Source of the DNA: Streptomyces afghaniensis 772
Lineage (GTDB): Bacteria > Actinomycetota > Actinomycetes > Streptomycetales > Streptomycetaceae
Direction of reading: 5' to 3'
Length of the DNA stretch: 48,210 nt
Assembly (NCBI GenBank): GCA_000415505.1
Contig: KE354000.1
Span: forward strand, 1-48,210
Shown: in pieces, positions 1 through 8,036 of the stretch
Position numbering within the stretch: the stretch's first letter is position 1
Layout: each line of letters begins with the position of its first letter
Translations under genes and position numbers: made by a program
Notes under the pieces: model-generated
What the model was told of the DNA's origin: nothing
Databases searched by the model: none
Seen by the model: the letters and a program-made list of their open reading frames with translations, nothing else

Positions 1-196
1 CGGGCCGCCGGGGCCGGCCGGGGCGCTCCAGGGCGGCGGGGAACCGGGCGGGGCGGGCGCGTGCGGCTCGATCACGCTGCGACGTTACGTCACGCCTCGA
101 CTGCGGTTCGTCACCCACACGTGTGGTGCTGGTTTACAGAGGGCCGATCACGGTACGAGGTCGGGTTCGCCGCGTGCGTGCCATGTGGGCGGAGAT

Positions 197-724
197 TCAG
201 TTGGCGGTGGCCGCCGCCGGCATCCGTACGCCCACCTTCGTGCGGGTCGCGACCAACTGGCCGTCCTGCGGGTACGCGTGCCAGGTCCGCCAGTGCACCT
301 GGCCCTCGTGGTACTGGGCCAGCAGTGCCGTGAAGGCGTGCGGGCTGCCGGGGAAGACGCCGGCCAGACCCTGCGGGTGGTCGGAGACGAGGGCCAGCAA
401 CTCCTGGGCGCGGCCGGCGAAGGAGCCTGGCGAGAGGACCTCGACCCGGGCCGCGAACTCGTACTCCCAGTCGCCCACCCGCTTGGCGACGCCGAGCGGG
501 AGCGGAGTGCTGCTGCCCGGGATGCACGCCACCGTCTCCGAGCAGATGCCCCGCTCCTCCTCCAGCAGGACCTGGTGGGACGCGCCGAGAAGTCGCAACT
601 GAAGTTTGACGCCCGCCAGTTCGAGGTCCAGCGTGGCCAGTGCGGGAAGCGGCTCGCGCCCCAGGGCCCAGGCGAGATCGGCCGCGCGCGTGTCGGTGTA
701 GGCGGTGTTCAGGGTCGTGAGCAT
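197..724 (-). CDS. DUF2617 family protein
   Basis: A 175-residue protein of the DUF2617 family, a soluble actinobacterial family of unknown function. No signal peptide or membrane segment is visible. The body reads as a typical streptomycete member from the N-terminal MLTTLNTAYTDTRAADL through the DWEYEFAARV core to the Trp/His-rich C-terminal part (residues VHWRTWHAYP). I chose the ATG at 724 because family members begin with this MLTTLN sequence and a GGAG lies about nine bases upstream; the frame is open 27 codons further but that extension has no family character. The gene stands alone, with a long non-coding stretch upstream. Family assignment is from remembered sequence; the function is unknown. 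Confidence 0.85.
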   Translation of the reverse strand: MLTTLNTAYTDTRAADLAWALGREPLPALATLDLELAGVKLQLRLLGASHQVLLEEERGICSETVACIPGSSTPLPLGVAKRVGDWEYEFAARVEVLSPGSFAGRAQELLALVSDHPQGLAGVFPGSPHAFTALLAQYHEGQVHWRTWHAYPQDGQLVATRTKVGVRMPAAATAN

Positions 725-1213
725 GGATCGGCTCCGCAAGCACACAAGGAGAGGGAGATGGGTCCGCTGCACCCCGGTCGCACCGGGGGATTCGGCCCGG
801 GGCAAACCGGTCGGCCGGTTTTGGGAAGGTGTCCGCAGAACGTCCGAGAGGCTGCGTTGGTGATTGAGAGGGAATCATGAACTGTCGCGCCGCAACAGCG
901 TTTTTACCCAAGTTCGTAGGGTTTCCATCCCTCAGAGGGCTCCACAGCTCAACTGTTCAACTACGGCGTGCGCCGGTTGCGGGGAGGCGTGCGCCGGTGC
1001 GCCGTGACTCCCGCCTGGAGCGGGGACGGACGGGCGCCCGGGCCACGGACGGGCCCGTGAAGTGCCCGCTTGACGGGCGCAGTTGCCGCAGTCACGCCTC
1101 GCCGCGGCGCTCCATGGCAACAGTTGTCCTACAGGCATGCGAAGTTGCCAGAACGCACTCCGAGTCACCCGACAGATGTTCGACTCTTCCACCGGACGGG
1201 AACCTCGGACTCC
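725..1213. other. intergenic stretch, no gene recognised
   Basis: About 490 bases without a convincing gene. Open frames exist on both strands, but their translations are Arg/Pro/Ala-rich shadows without a ribosome binding site or family character. The part next to position 724 must hold the promoter of the DUF2617 gene; I could not pick a -35/-10 pair with confidence. Confidence 0.5.
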
Positions 1214-1560
1214 GTCCGCACGGGATCCCTGGTCCTGGGGCCGGCACGAGCCCCAGCGCCGGGCTCGGCGTGCTGCCCCCCGGCCGCACGACCCCGGACA
1301 TTCGGGCCCGCACAGGCCCCCGGCCCTCCGCCGACACGAAGACTCGGGGCCTCAAGCGCGCACACGCCCCCAGACCTCCCGCCGACACGGAAACCCCGGA
1401 CACCCCGCCGGCACTGAGACCCCGGACCTCAAGCCGCACACGCCCCGGGCTTCCGGCCCGCACGGGCCCCGGGCCTCCGACCCGCGCGGGATCCAGGCCT
1501 CGGTCCCGCACCCGCCCCCGGCCCTCGGGCCCACACACCCTCGGCCCCCGGCCGGCACAG
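1214..1560. repeat. degenerate GC-rich tandem repeat (about 24-bp unit)
   Basis: At least ten head-to-tail imperfect units of about 22-26 bp follow each other, each roughly GCCCGCAC followed by GCCCCGGCCTC. Examples of unit starts are near 1303, 1328, 1354, 1379, 1405, 1431, 1453, 1477 and 1501. The plus-strand translation shows the same eight-residue period (ARTGPGPP, TRAGSRPR, SRTRPRPS). Neither strand has a credible gene here, so I read it as an intergenic minisatellite rather than a coding repeat. It ends directly at the terminator of the small membrane-protein gene. Confidence 0.65.
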
Positions 1561-1566
1561 AAACGC

Positions 1567-1601
1567 AACGCGGGGCCCGCCCCAGGTGCGGACCCCGCGT
1601 T
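1567..1601 (-). terminator. stem-loop terminator after the small Gly/Cys-rich gene
   Basis: AACGCGGGG (1567-1575) pairs perfectly with CCCCGCGTT (1593-1601) across a 17-base loop. It lies 42 bases past the stop of the minus-strand gene 1644-1913, as expected for its terminator. Confidence 0.7.
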
Positions 1602-1643
1602 CGGTGGTTGCGGCTTCCCCGTCGGGAGCGCGGCCGACGTGTG

Positions 1644-1913
1644 TCAGCTGCCTCCGCCGCCGCAGCCACCTCCTCCACCACCCCCACCGCAGGACGAGCC
1701 GCCGCCGCAGGAGTGTCCCCCGTGGTGTCCGCCGGACGAGCCGGAGTCTCCGCCCCCGGCCCACCAGCTGCCGCCGCTGTCGTGGCGCGACGACCCGGTG
1801 GACGCCCACCCCCCGCGACGGGCCGTCCGTCCGGATCCGCCGCTGCGGGCCTTCGATACCAGCGCCCCGACCAAAAGGACTCCGATCACCGCCAGGATGA
1901 TGCCGACGACCAT
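1644..1913 (-). CDS. small membrane protein with Gly/Ser/Cys-rich tail
   Basis: An 89-residue protein. Residues 2-19 form one hydrophobic helix (VVGIILAVIGVLLVGALV), followed by a basic stretch (SKARSGGSGRTARRGG) and then a low-complexity tail of Gly, Ser, His and Cys ending in a run of Gly broken by single Cys. The order suggests an N-terminal anchor with the tail in the cytoplasm (positive-inside rule). The ATG at 1913 is preceded by AAGGAGGGTGACGCC, a near-perfect ribosome binding site, so the start is firm even though the frame runs 31 codons further upstream. Similar TM-plus-GGC-tail proteins occur in streptomycetes; I know no function. The His/Cys content could bind metal, which is inference. 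Confidence 0.8.
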   Translation of the reverse strand: MVVGIILAVIGVLLVGALVSKARSGGSGRTARRGGWASTGSSRHDSGGSWWAGGGDSGSSGGHHGGHSCGGGSSCGGGGGGGGCGGGGS

Positions 1914-2050
1914 GGCGTCACCCTCCTTCCGTTTCCCCCGAAGCGGCCCCCCGTGGGCGCCTCGCTCTTGCGTGAACTGGGGATGCCCGCCCCTCGCACG
2001 CCCCAAAGCAGAGTTGAGGAACTCCAGAGCTTCGGCGGAGGATGGCCCGC

Positions 2051-3232
2051 ATGACCTCCAGCGCGCGCCCCCTCCTCAACCGCCGGCTCGCCGAGTTCGG
2101 GACGACGATCTTCGCCGAGATGTCCGCCCTGGCCCTGAGCACCGGCGCCATCAACCTCGGGCAGGGCTTCCCCGACACCGACGGCCCCGAGGAGGTCAGG
2201 GAGGCCGCCGTGCGGGCGCTGCGGGACGGCCTCGGCAACCAGTACCCGCCGGGCCCCGGCGTCCCCGAGCTGCGTACCGCGATCGCCGCCCACCAGCAGC
2301 GGCGCTACGGACTGTCCTGCGACCCGGACAGGGAGGTGCTCGTCACCGCGGGCGCCACGGAGGCCATCGCCGCCTCGCTGCTCGCCCTGCTGGAGCCGGG
2401 TGACGAGGTGATCGCCCTCGAGCCGTACTACGACTCGTACGCGGCGTGCATCGCGATGGCGGGCGGGCGCCGGGTGCCGGTCACGCTCCACCCGGACGAC
2501 GACGGCTTCTGCCTGGACCTCGACGAGCTGCGGGACGCCGTCACCGACCGCACCCGGCTGCTGCTGATCAACACCCCGCACAACCCGACCGGCACGGTCC
2601 TCACCCGCGCGGAGCTGGCCGCGATCGCCGAGCTCGCGGTGGAGCGGGACCTGCTCGTGGTGACGGACGAGGTCTACGAGCACCTGGTCTTCGACGACGC
2701 CGAGCACGTGCCGCTGGCGACGTTCCCGGGGATGCGGGAGCGTACGGTCACCATTTCCAGCAGCGGCAAGACGTTCTCGTTCACCGGCTGGAAGGTCGGC
2801 TGGGTGACCGGCACCCAGGAACTCGTGACCGCCGTCCGGACGGCCAAGCAGTACCTGACCTATGTCAGCGCGGGCCCGTTCCAGTACGCGGTCGCCGAGG
2901 CGCTGCGCCTGCCGGACTCGTACTTCGACGGCTTCCGCGCCGACCTCCGCCGCAAGCGCGACCTGCTCGGCGACGGCCTGCGCACGGCCGGCTTCGAGGT
3001 CTACCAACCCAAGGGCACCTACTTCATCACCACCGACATCACCCCCTTCGGTGAGAAGGACGCCCACCGCTTCTGCCGCGCACTGCCCGAACGCTGCGGC
3101 GTCGTCGCCATCCCCAACTCCGTCTTCTACGACGACCCGGCCGCCGGCCGCAGCCAGGTCCGCTTCGCCTTCTGCAAGAGGGACGACGTTCTCCACGAGG
3201 CCGCCGTTCGGCTGCGGCGCCTGGCTTCGTGA
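2051..3232 (+). CDS. pyridoxal phosphate-dependent aminotransferase (class I/II)
   Basis: A 393-residue fold-type I aminotransferase that moves an amino group between an amino acid and a 2-oxo acid. Visible marks, numbered from ATG 2051, are the N-terminal INLGQGFPD, the INTPHNPTG loop with the PLP-contacting Asn at about 175-181, TDEVYE with the Asp that holds the pyridine nitrogen at about 206, SSSGKTFSFTGWK with the Schiff-base Lys at about 240, and the RFAF Arg near the C terminus that binds the substrate carboxylate. The family includes methionine/glutamine and kynurenine aminotransferases and mycobacterial DapC; the substrate cannot be read from sequence. I chose ATG 2051 because GGAGG (2037-2041) sits nine bases upstream, whereas it abuts the alternative ATG at 2042. 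No pathway partner is adjacent. Confidence 0.93.
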   Translation: MTSSARPLLNRRLAEFGTTIFAEMSALALSTGAINLGQGFPDTDGPEEVREAAVRALRDGLGNQYPPGPGVPELRTAIAAHQQRRYGLSCDPDREVLVTAGATEAIAASLLALLEPGDEVIALEPYYDSYAACIAMAGGRRVPVTLHPDDDGFCLDLDELRDAVTDRTRLLLINTPHNPTGTVLTRAELAAIAELAVERDLLVVTDEVYEHLVFDDAEHVPLATFPGMRERTVTISSSGKTFSFTGWKVGWVTGTQELVTAVRTAKQYLTYVSAGPFQYAVAEALRLPDSYFDGFRADLRRKRDLLGDGLRTAGFEVYQPKGTYFITTDITPFGEKDAHRFCRALPERCGVVAIPNSVFYDDPAAGRSQVRFAFCKRDDVLHEAAVRLRRLAS

Positions 3233-3302
3233 CATCACCTTCCCCTGCCGGCACGACCCGCCCAACGTCCGGCCCGAAGCGCGCCCGCATGATCGGGTAA
3301 CA

Positions 3303-3340
3303 GGTTCTTCAAAGGTTCTTCATCACCTCCGGCCTACGGT
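3303..3340 (+). promoter_or_regulatory. GGTTCTTC direct repeat and candidate promoter of the export operon
   Basis: GGTTCTTC occurs at 3303-3310 and again at 3314-3321, an exact direct repeat with an 11-bp period. OmpR/PhoB-type response regulators typically bind such same-face repeats just upstream of the -10. A TACGGT hexamer (3335-3340) fits a -10, placing the second repeat over the -35 region. The OmpR-type regulator at 9682-10401 is the obvious candidate binder; that link is inference. Confidence 0.55.
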
Positions 3341-3391
3341 CGGGCTGCCCGCCGCGCCCGCGGTCGGGCCCGACAGGAGGCGGGAGAACCG

Positions 3392-3973
3392 ATGAGGACG
3401 AACCGGGTGCTGATGGCCGTGGTGACGGCGTCGGTCATGGCGATCACCCTGGCCGGCTGCGGCGGCGAGGGCGACGCTCCGAAGGTCCCCACGGCCGGCG
3501 GCGACAACGCGTCCGCGGGGTCCGGCAAGACGGCCGCCCCGGGCGGCGGCGGCGACGACGTGGCCGCGTACGTGAGCGCCCAGCGCGAGTGGGTGAAGTG
3601 CCTGCGGGAGAACGGGGTCGACGCCCCCGACCCGGACGCCAAGGGGCAGGTCGACTTCGGCGACAACGCGGCGCTGAAGAAGGACACGAAGTTCCTGAAC
3701 GCCTCCGAGAAGTGCGCCTCGCTCGTGGCGGCCGTCCCCGAGAGCCTGGAGAACGCCAACCAGCCCAAGCTCACCCCCCAGCAGATCAAGGTCAAGCGGG
3801 ACTACGCCGACTGCATGCAGAAGAACGGCGCCCCCGACTTCCCCGATCCCGGCCCCGACGGGACCGCGCAGGGCTCCGAGTGGGACCAGACGTCGGCGGG
3901 GGCCAAGCGTGCCACCCGTGTCTGCGCTCCGATCATCGGCGACCCGGTGGACCAGCCCGAGGGCAAGGGCTGA
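3392..3973 (+). CDS. lipoprotein with two Cys motifs, first gene of an export operon
   Basis: A 193-residue lipoprotein. The N terminus is basic, then hydrophobic, and ends in the lipobox LAGC with the lipidated Cys at 23. A Gly/Ala/Asp-rich linker (about 24-60) leads to a domain with two copies of a motif: REWVKCLRENGVDAPDPD and RDYADCMQKNGAPDFPDP, plus two further Cys (ASEKCASL, TRVCAPI). Proteins with this motif are common in actinobacteria beside MacAB-like transporters; their role is not established. GGGAGAACCG precedes the ATG. The adaptor gene starts two bases after the stop, so the genes form one operon with the promoter repeat at 3303. Probably an extracellular accessory or sensor part of the exporter. 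Confidence 0.85.
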   Translation: MRTNRVLMAVVTASVMAITLAGCGGEGDAPKVPTAGGDNASAGSGKTAAPGGGGDDVAAYVSAQREWVKCLRENGVDAPDPDAKGQVDFGDNAALKKDTKFLNASEKCASLVAAVPESLENANQPKLTPQQIKVKRDYADCMQKNGAPDFPDPGPDGTAQGSEWDQTSAGAKRATRVCAPIIGDPVDQPEGKG

Positions 3974-3975
3974 CG

Positions 3976-5271
3976 ATGACGGAGACGGTCATGCAGACCG
4001 ATCACGAGCGCGGGGCGGCTCCCGCGCCGCCGCCGCGCGGGCGGCGCGGCCGGCGTACGGTCCTGGTGGCCTCGGCTCTGGTCGTCGTGACGGCAGTCGC
4101 CGTGGTCGGTGCGCTGGGCCTCGGCGGAGGCGGGGCGGAGGACGGCTCCTCCGCCCCGCCCCGCTCGGGCTCCACCGTCCCGGTCACCCGGGCAACGCTG
4201 ACCGAACGCACCACGGTGGACGGCCAGTTGGGCTACGGCACCGAGATACCGCTGCCGATCAAGTCGACGGGCACCGTGACCTGGCTGCCCACGGAGGGCA
4301 GGACGGTGAAGCGCGGCGGCACTCTGCTGCGCGTCGACGACCGGCCGGTGGTGCTGCTGTACGGGACGCTGCCGATGTACCGGGATCTGGGCCTGACCGC
4401 GGGCACCGGACAGGGCGCCCGGCAGGACGCCGGGAACGCCGGGAACGCCGGGAACAAGGGGGACGCCCAGGGCGCCGGTGACCAGGGCCTCACGGACGAC
4501 ACCTCCAGGGCCCCGGCTCCCTCCGGATCGCCGACGCCGGGTGGCGCCGGGGCAGGAGGGACACGGAGCACTCTGCGCGGGATGGACGTCCTGCAGTTCG
4601 AGAGCAATCTCGCCGCTCTCGGCTACACGGGCTTCACGATCGACGAGGAGTTCACCGACGCCACCGCCCGCGCGGTCAAGCGCTGGCAGAAATCCCTCGG
4701 GCTTCCCCAGACCGGCACGGTCGGCGTCGGGGACGTCGTCTACTCCGCCGGCAAGGTGCGGATCGGCCACGCGGGTGTCCGGCTCGGCTCGGCGGTCACC
4801 GAGGAGGTCCTCACGTACACCGGTACGTCTCGGAAGGTCGTCGTCAACGCCTCTGCGGCGGAGGACTCCTGGGCCGTGCGCGGCGCCGCCGTCACGATCG
4901 GGCTGCCCGACGGGAAATCGGTGAAGGGCGAGGTGGCCTCGGTGGGGAAGAAGGCGACCGACCCCGAGGAGGGAGGCGGGGAGGGCGGCTCCGGGGCACC
5001 GACGGTTCCGGTGACCATCACCATCAAGGACCAGAAATCCGTGGGAAGGCTGGAGAGCGCGCCGGTCACCGTCGAGTACGTGGGGCGGGAACGGGCGGAC
5101 GTCCTCACCGTCCCGGTCGCCGCGCTGGTCGCCCTTGCCGAGGGCGGCCACGGCCTGGAGACCGCGGACGGCCGGTTCGTCGCGGTGACGACCGGGCTCT
5201 TCGCGGACGGCCGGGTGGAAGTGAGCGGAAGCGCGGTTCGCGAGGGCATGAAGGTGAGGATCCCCGAGTGA
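3976..5271 (+). CDS. MacA-like membrane adaptor with peptidoglycan-binding domain
   Basis: A 431-residue extracytoplasmic adaptor for the ABC exporter encoded next. A basic N-terminal segment precedes one TM helix (about residues 27-51). After it come a first biotinyl/lipoyl-like beta region (TVPVTRATLTERTTVDGQLGYG), an insert with NAGNAGNKG repeats, a PG_binding_1 domain (from LRGMDVLQFESNLAALG to VKRWQKSLGLPQTG, about 198-250), a second beta region and an HlyD/MacA-like barrel end (VLTVPVAALVALAEGG, VSGSAVREGMKVRI). I chose ATG 3976; an in-frame ATG at 3991 is possible. The gene overlaps the ATPase start by four bases (GTGA). The peptidoglycan-binding insert is typical of the Gram-positive form of this adaptor. 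The substrate is unknown. Confidence 0.85.
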   Translation: MTETVMQTDHERGAAPAPPPRGRRGRRTVLVASALVVVTAVAVVGALGLGGGGAEDGSSAPPRSGSTVPVTRATLTERTTVDGQLGYGTEIPLPIKSTGTVTWLPTEGRTVKRGGTLLRVDDRPVVLLYGTLPMYRDLGLTAGTGQGARQDAGNAGNAGNKGDAQGAGDQGLTDDTSRAPAPSGSPTPGGAGAGGTRSTLRGMDVLQFESNLAALGYTGFTIDEEFTDATARAVKRWQKSLGLPQTGTVGVGDVVYSAGKVRIGHAGVRLGSAVTEEVLTYTGTSRKVVVNASAAEDSWAVRGAAVTIGLPDGKSVKGEVASVGKKATDPEEGGGEGGSGAPTVPVTITIKDQKSVGRLESAPVTVEYVGRERADVLTVPVAALVALAEGGHGLETADGRFVAVTTGLFADGRVEVSGSAVREGMKVRIPE

Positions 5272-5977
5272 GCGGAGCGTCGGCGGTCGTGGAGTTCGAC
5301 GGGGTCTCCAAGACGTACCCCGGTGGTGTGGCGGCGGTACGGGACGTGAGCCTGAGCATCGGGCGCGGCGAACTCGTCGCGGTCGTCGGCCCGTCGGGTT
5401 CGGGCAAGTCCAGCATGCTGAACCTCATGGGCAGCCTCGACCGGCCATCCGCCGGGCGGGTGCTGGTCGACGGCCACGACGTGGCGAAGCTGACGGACCG
5501 TGAGGTGTCGGCACTGCGGGCCACCCGGATCGGCTTCGTCTTCCAGCAGTTCCATCTGGCGGTGGGGTTCCGGTCCTGGACTCCGTGGCCGACGGGCTGC
5601 TGTACGCCGGGGTACCGCTGCGCCGCCGCCGGTCCAGGGCGGCGGTGGCGCTGGAACGAGTCGGCCTCAGCCACCGCGTCCACCACCTCCCGCACCAGCT
5701 GTCCGGCGGCGAGCGCCAGCGGGTGGCGGTGGCCCGGGCGGTGATCGGCGAACCGGCGGTCCTGCTGGCGGATGAACCGACCGGCAACCTGGACTCCGCT
5801 TCCGGGGAGGCCGTACTCGGTCTGCTGCGCGAGCTGCACGCCGCCGGGACCACGGTCGTGATCATCACCCACGACCGGGAGATCGCGGCCGGGCTGCCCC
5901 GCCGTATCGAGATGCGCGACGGCCGCGTGGTGGCGGACACCGCGACCACGGCCGCGCCTAGCGAGGCGGTCCGATGA
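5268..5977 (+). pseudogene. MacB/LolD-type ABC ATPase, interrupted by one frameshift
   Basis: The nucleotide-binding subunit of the exporter, split between two frames. The first part (GTG 5268, frame read to about 5565) has Walker A GPSGSGKSS and the Q-loop FVFQQFHL. The second part, one frame back from about 5570, has the signature [14 protein letters not shown], Walker [13 protein letters not shown] and the H-loop [10 protein letters not shown]. Adding one base in the GGTGGGGTTCCGG stretch (about 5560-5570) restores [13 protein letters not shown] and a 236-residue protein of normal family length with every catalytic motif. Because nothing else is damaged, a sequencing indel in the G run is as likely as a real mutation. 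The stop overlaps the permease ATG (ATGA). Confidence 0.85.
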
Positions 5978-7282
5978 CCGACGGCACGACGAACGGCCTC
6001 CCCATGGACGACGCCCCACCCACCCTGCCGTCCGGCCCCGCAGGGGCGCCGGGCGTGGCCGCGGACGAGCGCGCGGTGCCGTCGGCGGCACGGACGGCGG
6101 GCTGCGGGCCGCCCGGCTCGGTCCCCAGGACATCGTGCGACTCGGCGGGACCGGGCTGCGGACTCGTCCCCTGCGGGTCTTCCTCTCCGCGCTCGGGATC
6201 GCCATCGGCGTCGCCGCCATGATCGCGGTGGTCGGAATCTCCGGCTCCGGCCGGTCGGAGGTGGACCGCCGGCTCGACGCGCTCGGCACCAACCTGCTGC
6301 GGGTCGCCCCCGGCGACGCGCTCGACGGCACCGAGGCCAAACTGCCCCACGAGGCCGTCGCGATGATCGGCCGCGTCCCGCCCGTGCAGCAGGTCGCCGC
6401 CACCGGCGCGACCGCCGCACACATCTACCGCAATGAGCACATCGCCATCGGCCGCACCGGCTCCCTCGAGGTCCTCGCGGCCGGCAGGGACCTGCTGCCG
6501 GCGGTCGGCGGCCACGTTCGCCGAGGCCGCTGGCTGGATTCCGCGACCGAGAAGTACCCGGCGGTCGTGCTCGGTTCCACGGCCGCGGGGCGGCTCGACG
6601 TGTACACGCCGGGGACCCGGGTCTGGCTCGGCGGCCGCTGGTTCTCCCTCGTCGGCGTCCTCGATCCCGTACCGCTCGCGCCGGAGCTCGACAGCGCGGC
6701 GCTGGTGGGCTGGCCGGCGGCCCGGACGTACCTGCGCTTCGACGGCCATCCGTCCACGGTCTATGTCCGCGCCGAGGACAGCCAGGTCGCGGAGGTACGG
6801 GCCGTGCTGCCGGCCACGGCGTACCCGGAGAAACCGGGCCAGGTCCGCATCTCCCGGCCCTCGGACGCGCTCGCCGCCCGCGAGGCCACCGAGTCGGCGC
6901 TGACCGGGCTGCTGCTCGGCCTCGGTGGCGTGGCCCTGCTCGTCGGTGGCGTGGGGGTCGCAACACGATGGTCATCTCGGTCCTGGAGCGGCGCCCGGAG
7001 ATCGGCCTGCGCCGGGCGCTGGGGGCGACCCGCGGCCAGATCAGGACCCAGTTCGTCACGGAGTCGCTGCTGCTGTCGCTCATCGGCGGCCTCGGGGGGA
7101 CGGTGCTGGGGACCGCGATCACGGCGGCCTACGCCCTCAGCCGCGACTGGCCGACGGTCGTCCCGGTGTGGGCGAGTGCGGCGGGGATCGGCTGCACGCT
7201 CGTCATCGGCATGATCGCCGGACTGTATCCGGCGGTACGGGCGAGCCGGCTGTCCCCTACGGAGGCCCTGTCCGGCTCCTGA
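5974..7282 (+). pseudogene. MacB/FtsX-type ABC permease, one or two frameshifts
   Basis: The membrane subunit of the exporter. From about 6100 the frame reads DIVRLGGTGLRTRPLRVFLSA, with TM1 (LGIAIGVAAMIAVVGI), a MacB-like extracellular domain and TM2 (LTGLLLGLGGVALLVGGVGVA). At about 6962 the frame breaks; one extra base in GTCGCAACACG restores VGVANTMVISVLERR, the conserved FtsX junction. The last part holds the RPEIGLRRALGATRGQIR motif and two more TM helices. The natural start ATG 5974 overlaps the ATPase stop but is in a different frame from 6100 onward, so a second missing base is likely near 5990-6095; otherwise translation would begin at GTG 6135. Repaired length is 436 residues, normal for the family. 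Confidence 0.8.
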
Positions 7283-7300
7283 GCGGCCCGCCCGTCGTAC

Positions 7301-7337
7301 GGGTCAGGGGCGGCCTCGGTGAGACCGCCCCTGACCC
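7301..7337. terminator. stem-loop terminator between convergent genes
   Basis: GGGTCAGGGGCGG (7301-7313) pairs over 13 bases with CCGCCCCTGACCC (7325-7337), loop of 11. It lies between the permease stop (7282) and the stop of the convergent SH3-like gene (7387) and can end both transcripts. Confidence 0.8.
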
Positions 7338-7386
7338 ACTGTCAGTCCAGCCTGCTCAGCACTCCCGCGGGAGTGCCGGCGGGGTG

Positions 7387-7746
7387 CTAGAAGCCGCAGT
7401 AAGTGAGGCTGCCGCCGTCGTTCAGCAGGTCGTCGCGGACCCAGCCGGTCGTACCGGTGGTGTCGTTCCGGAGGTACGTCCAGGTCTCACTGGTGTTCCC
7501 GATGCGCGTGTAGCAGTGGTAGTCGAGGTTGTGCGTGTTGTAGGCGATGCCGAGGATGGCACAGCCGGTGCTGGAACCGCTTCTCTGGTTGGCGCCGTTG
7601 GCCGTCCTGTCCCAAGAGCTGCTGTCCATGTCGGAGGCGGTCCTGCCGCAGGACGCGGCCGCGGAGGCCGGGGTGGAGAGGGCGAGCGGGACGGCCATGG
7701 CCACCGCCGCAAGGGCAGGTACGACAGCCGCAAGTCGACGCTTCAT
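7387..7746 (-). CDS. secreted small SH3-like protein
   Basis: A 119-residue exported protein. A Sec signal peptide (MKRRLAAVVPALAAVAMAVP, cleavage after ASA at about 30) precedes an 89-residue mature part with six Cys (CGRTAS, TGCAILGI, YHCYTRIG, LTYCGF and others). The section DYHCYTRIGNTSETWTYLRN to GWVRDDLL has the Trp/Tyr pattern of bacterial SH3 domains (WTYLRNDTTGTTGWV), which often bind cell-wall peptides. I read it as a disulphide-stabilised SH3b-type protein; the ligand is unknown. It stands alone on the minus strand between the export operon and the kinase, divergent from the kinase with a 290-base gap in which no certain promoter could be picked. Confidence 0.8.
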   Translation of the reverse strand: MKRRLAAVVPALAAVAMAVPLALSTPASAAASCGRTASDMDSSSWDRTANGANQRSGSSTGCAILGIAYNTHNLDYHCYTRIGNTSETWTYLRNDTTGTTGWVRDDLLNDGGSLTYCGF

Positions 7747-8036
7747 TTCTGTACCCCCACGAATCCATTTTCTGTTGGCACTGCTTCCCCGGGCACCGTT
7801 TGATACCTGAGCAAAACAGCCACCACTGCATCAATCGGTGTGCAAGTGGCGTCAGTACAATCGCAGTCACAAAAATCCTGAAGAAAGAATTCCGCCCACA
7901 ACTGTCCGGATCCCGTCGACGGGGGACCGAAAATGTCAGGAGCGAAAATGCGCCGCTCTCCAGCCTTTTTGGCCCATGGCGCCCCCTTGACGGGCATCCG
8001 ACGCCAGCACCTCACCACTCCCAGTGGTGGCACGCG

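Noticed and set aside
877-2403. Long plus-strand open frame of 508 codons
   Set aside because: It is Pro/Arg-rich, crosses a tandem repeat, lies antisense to a gene with a strong ribosome site and overlaps the aminotransferase in another frame. It is an open frame caused by high GC.
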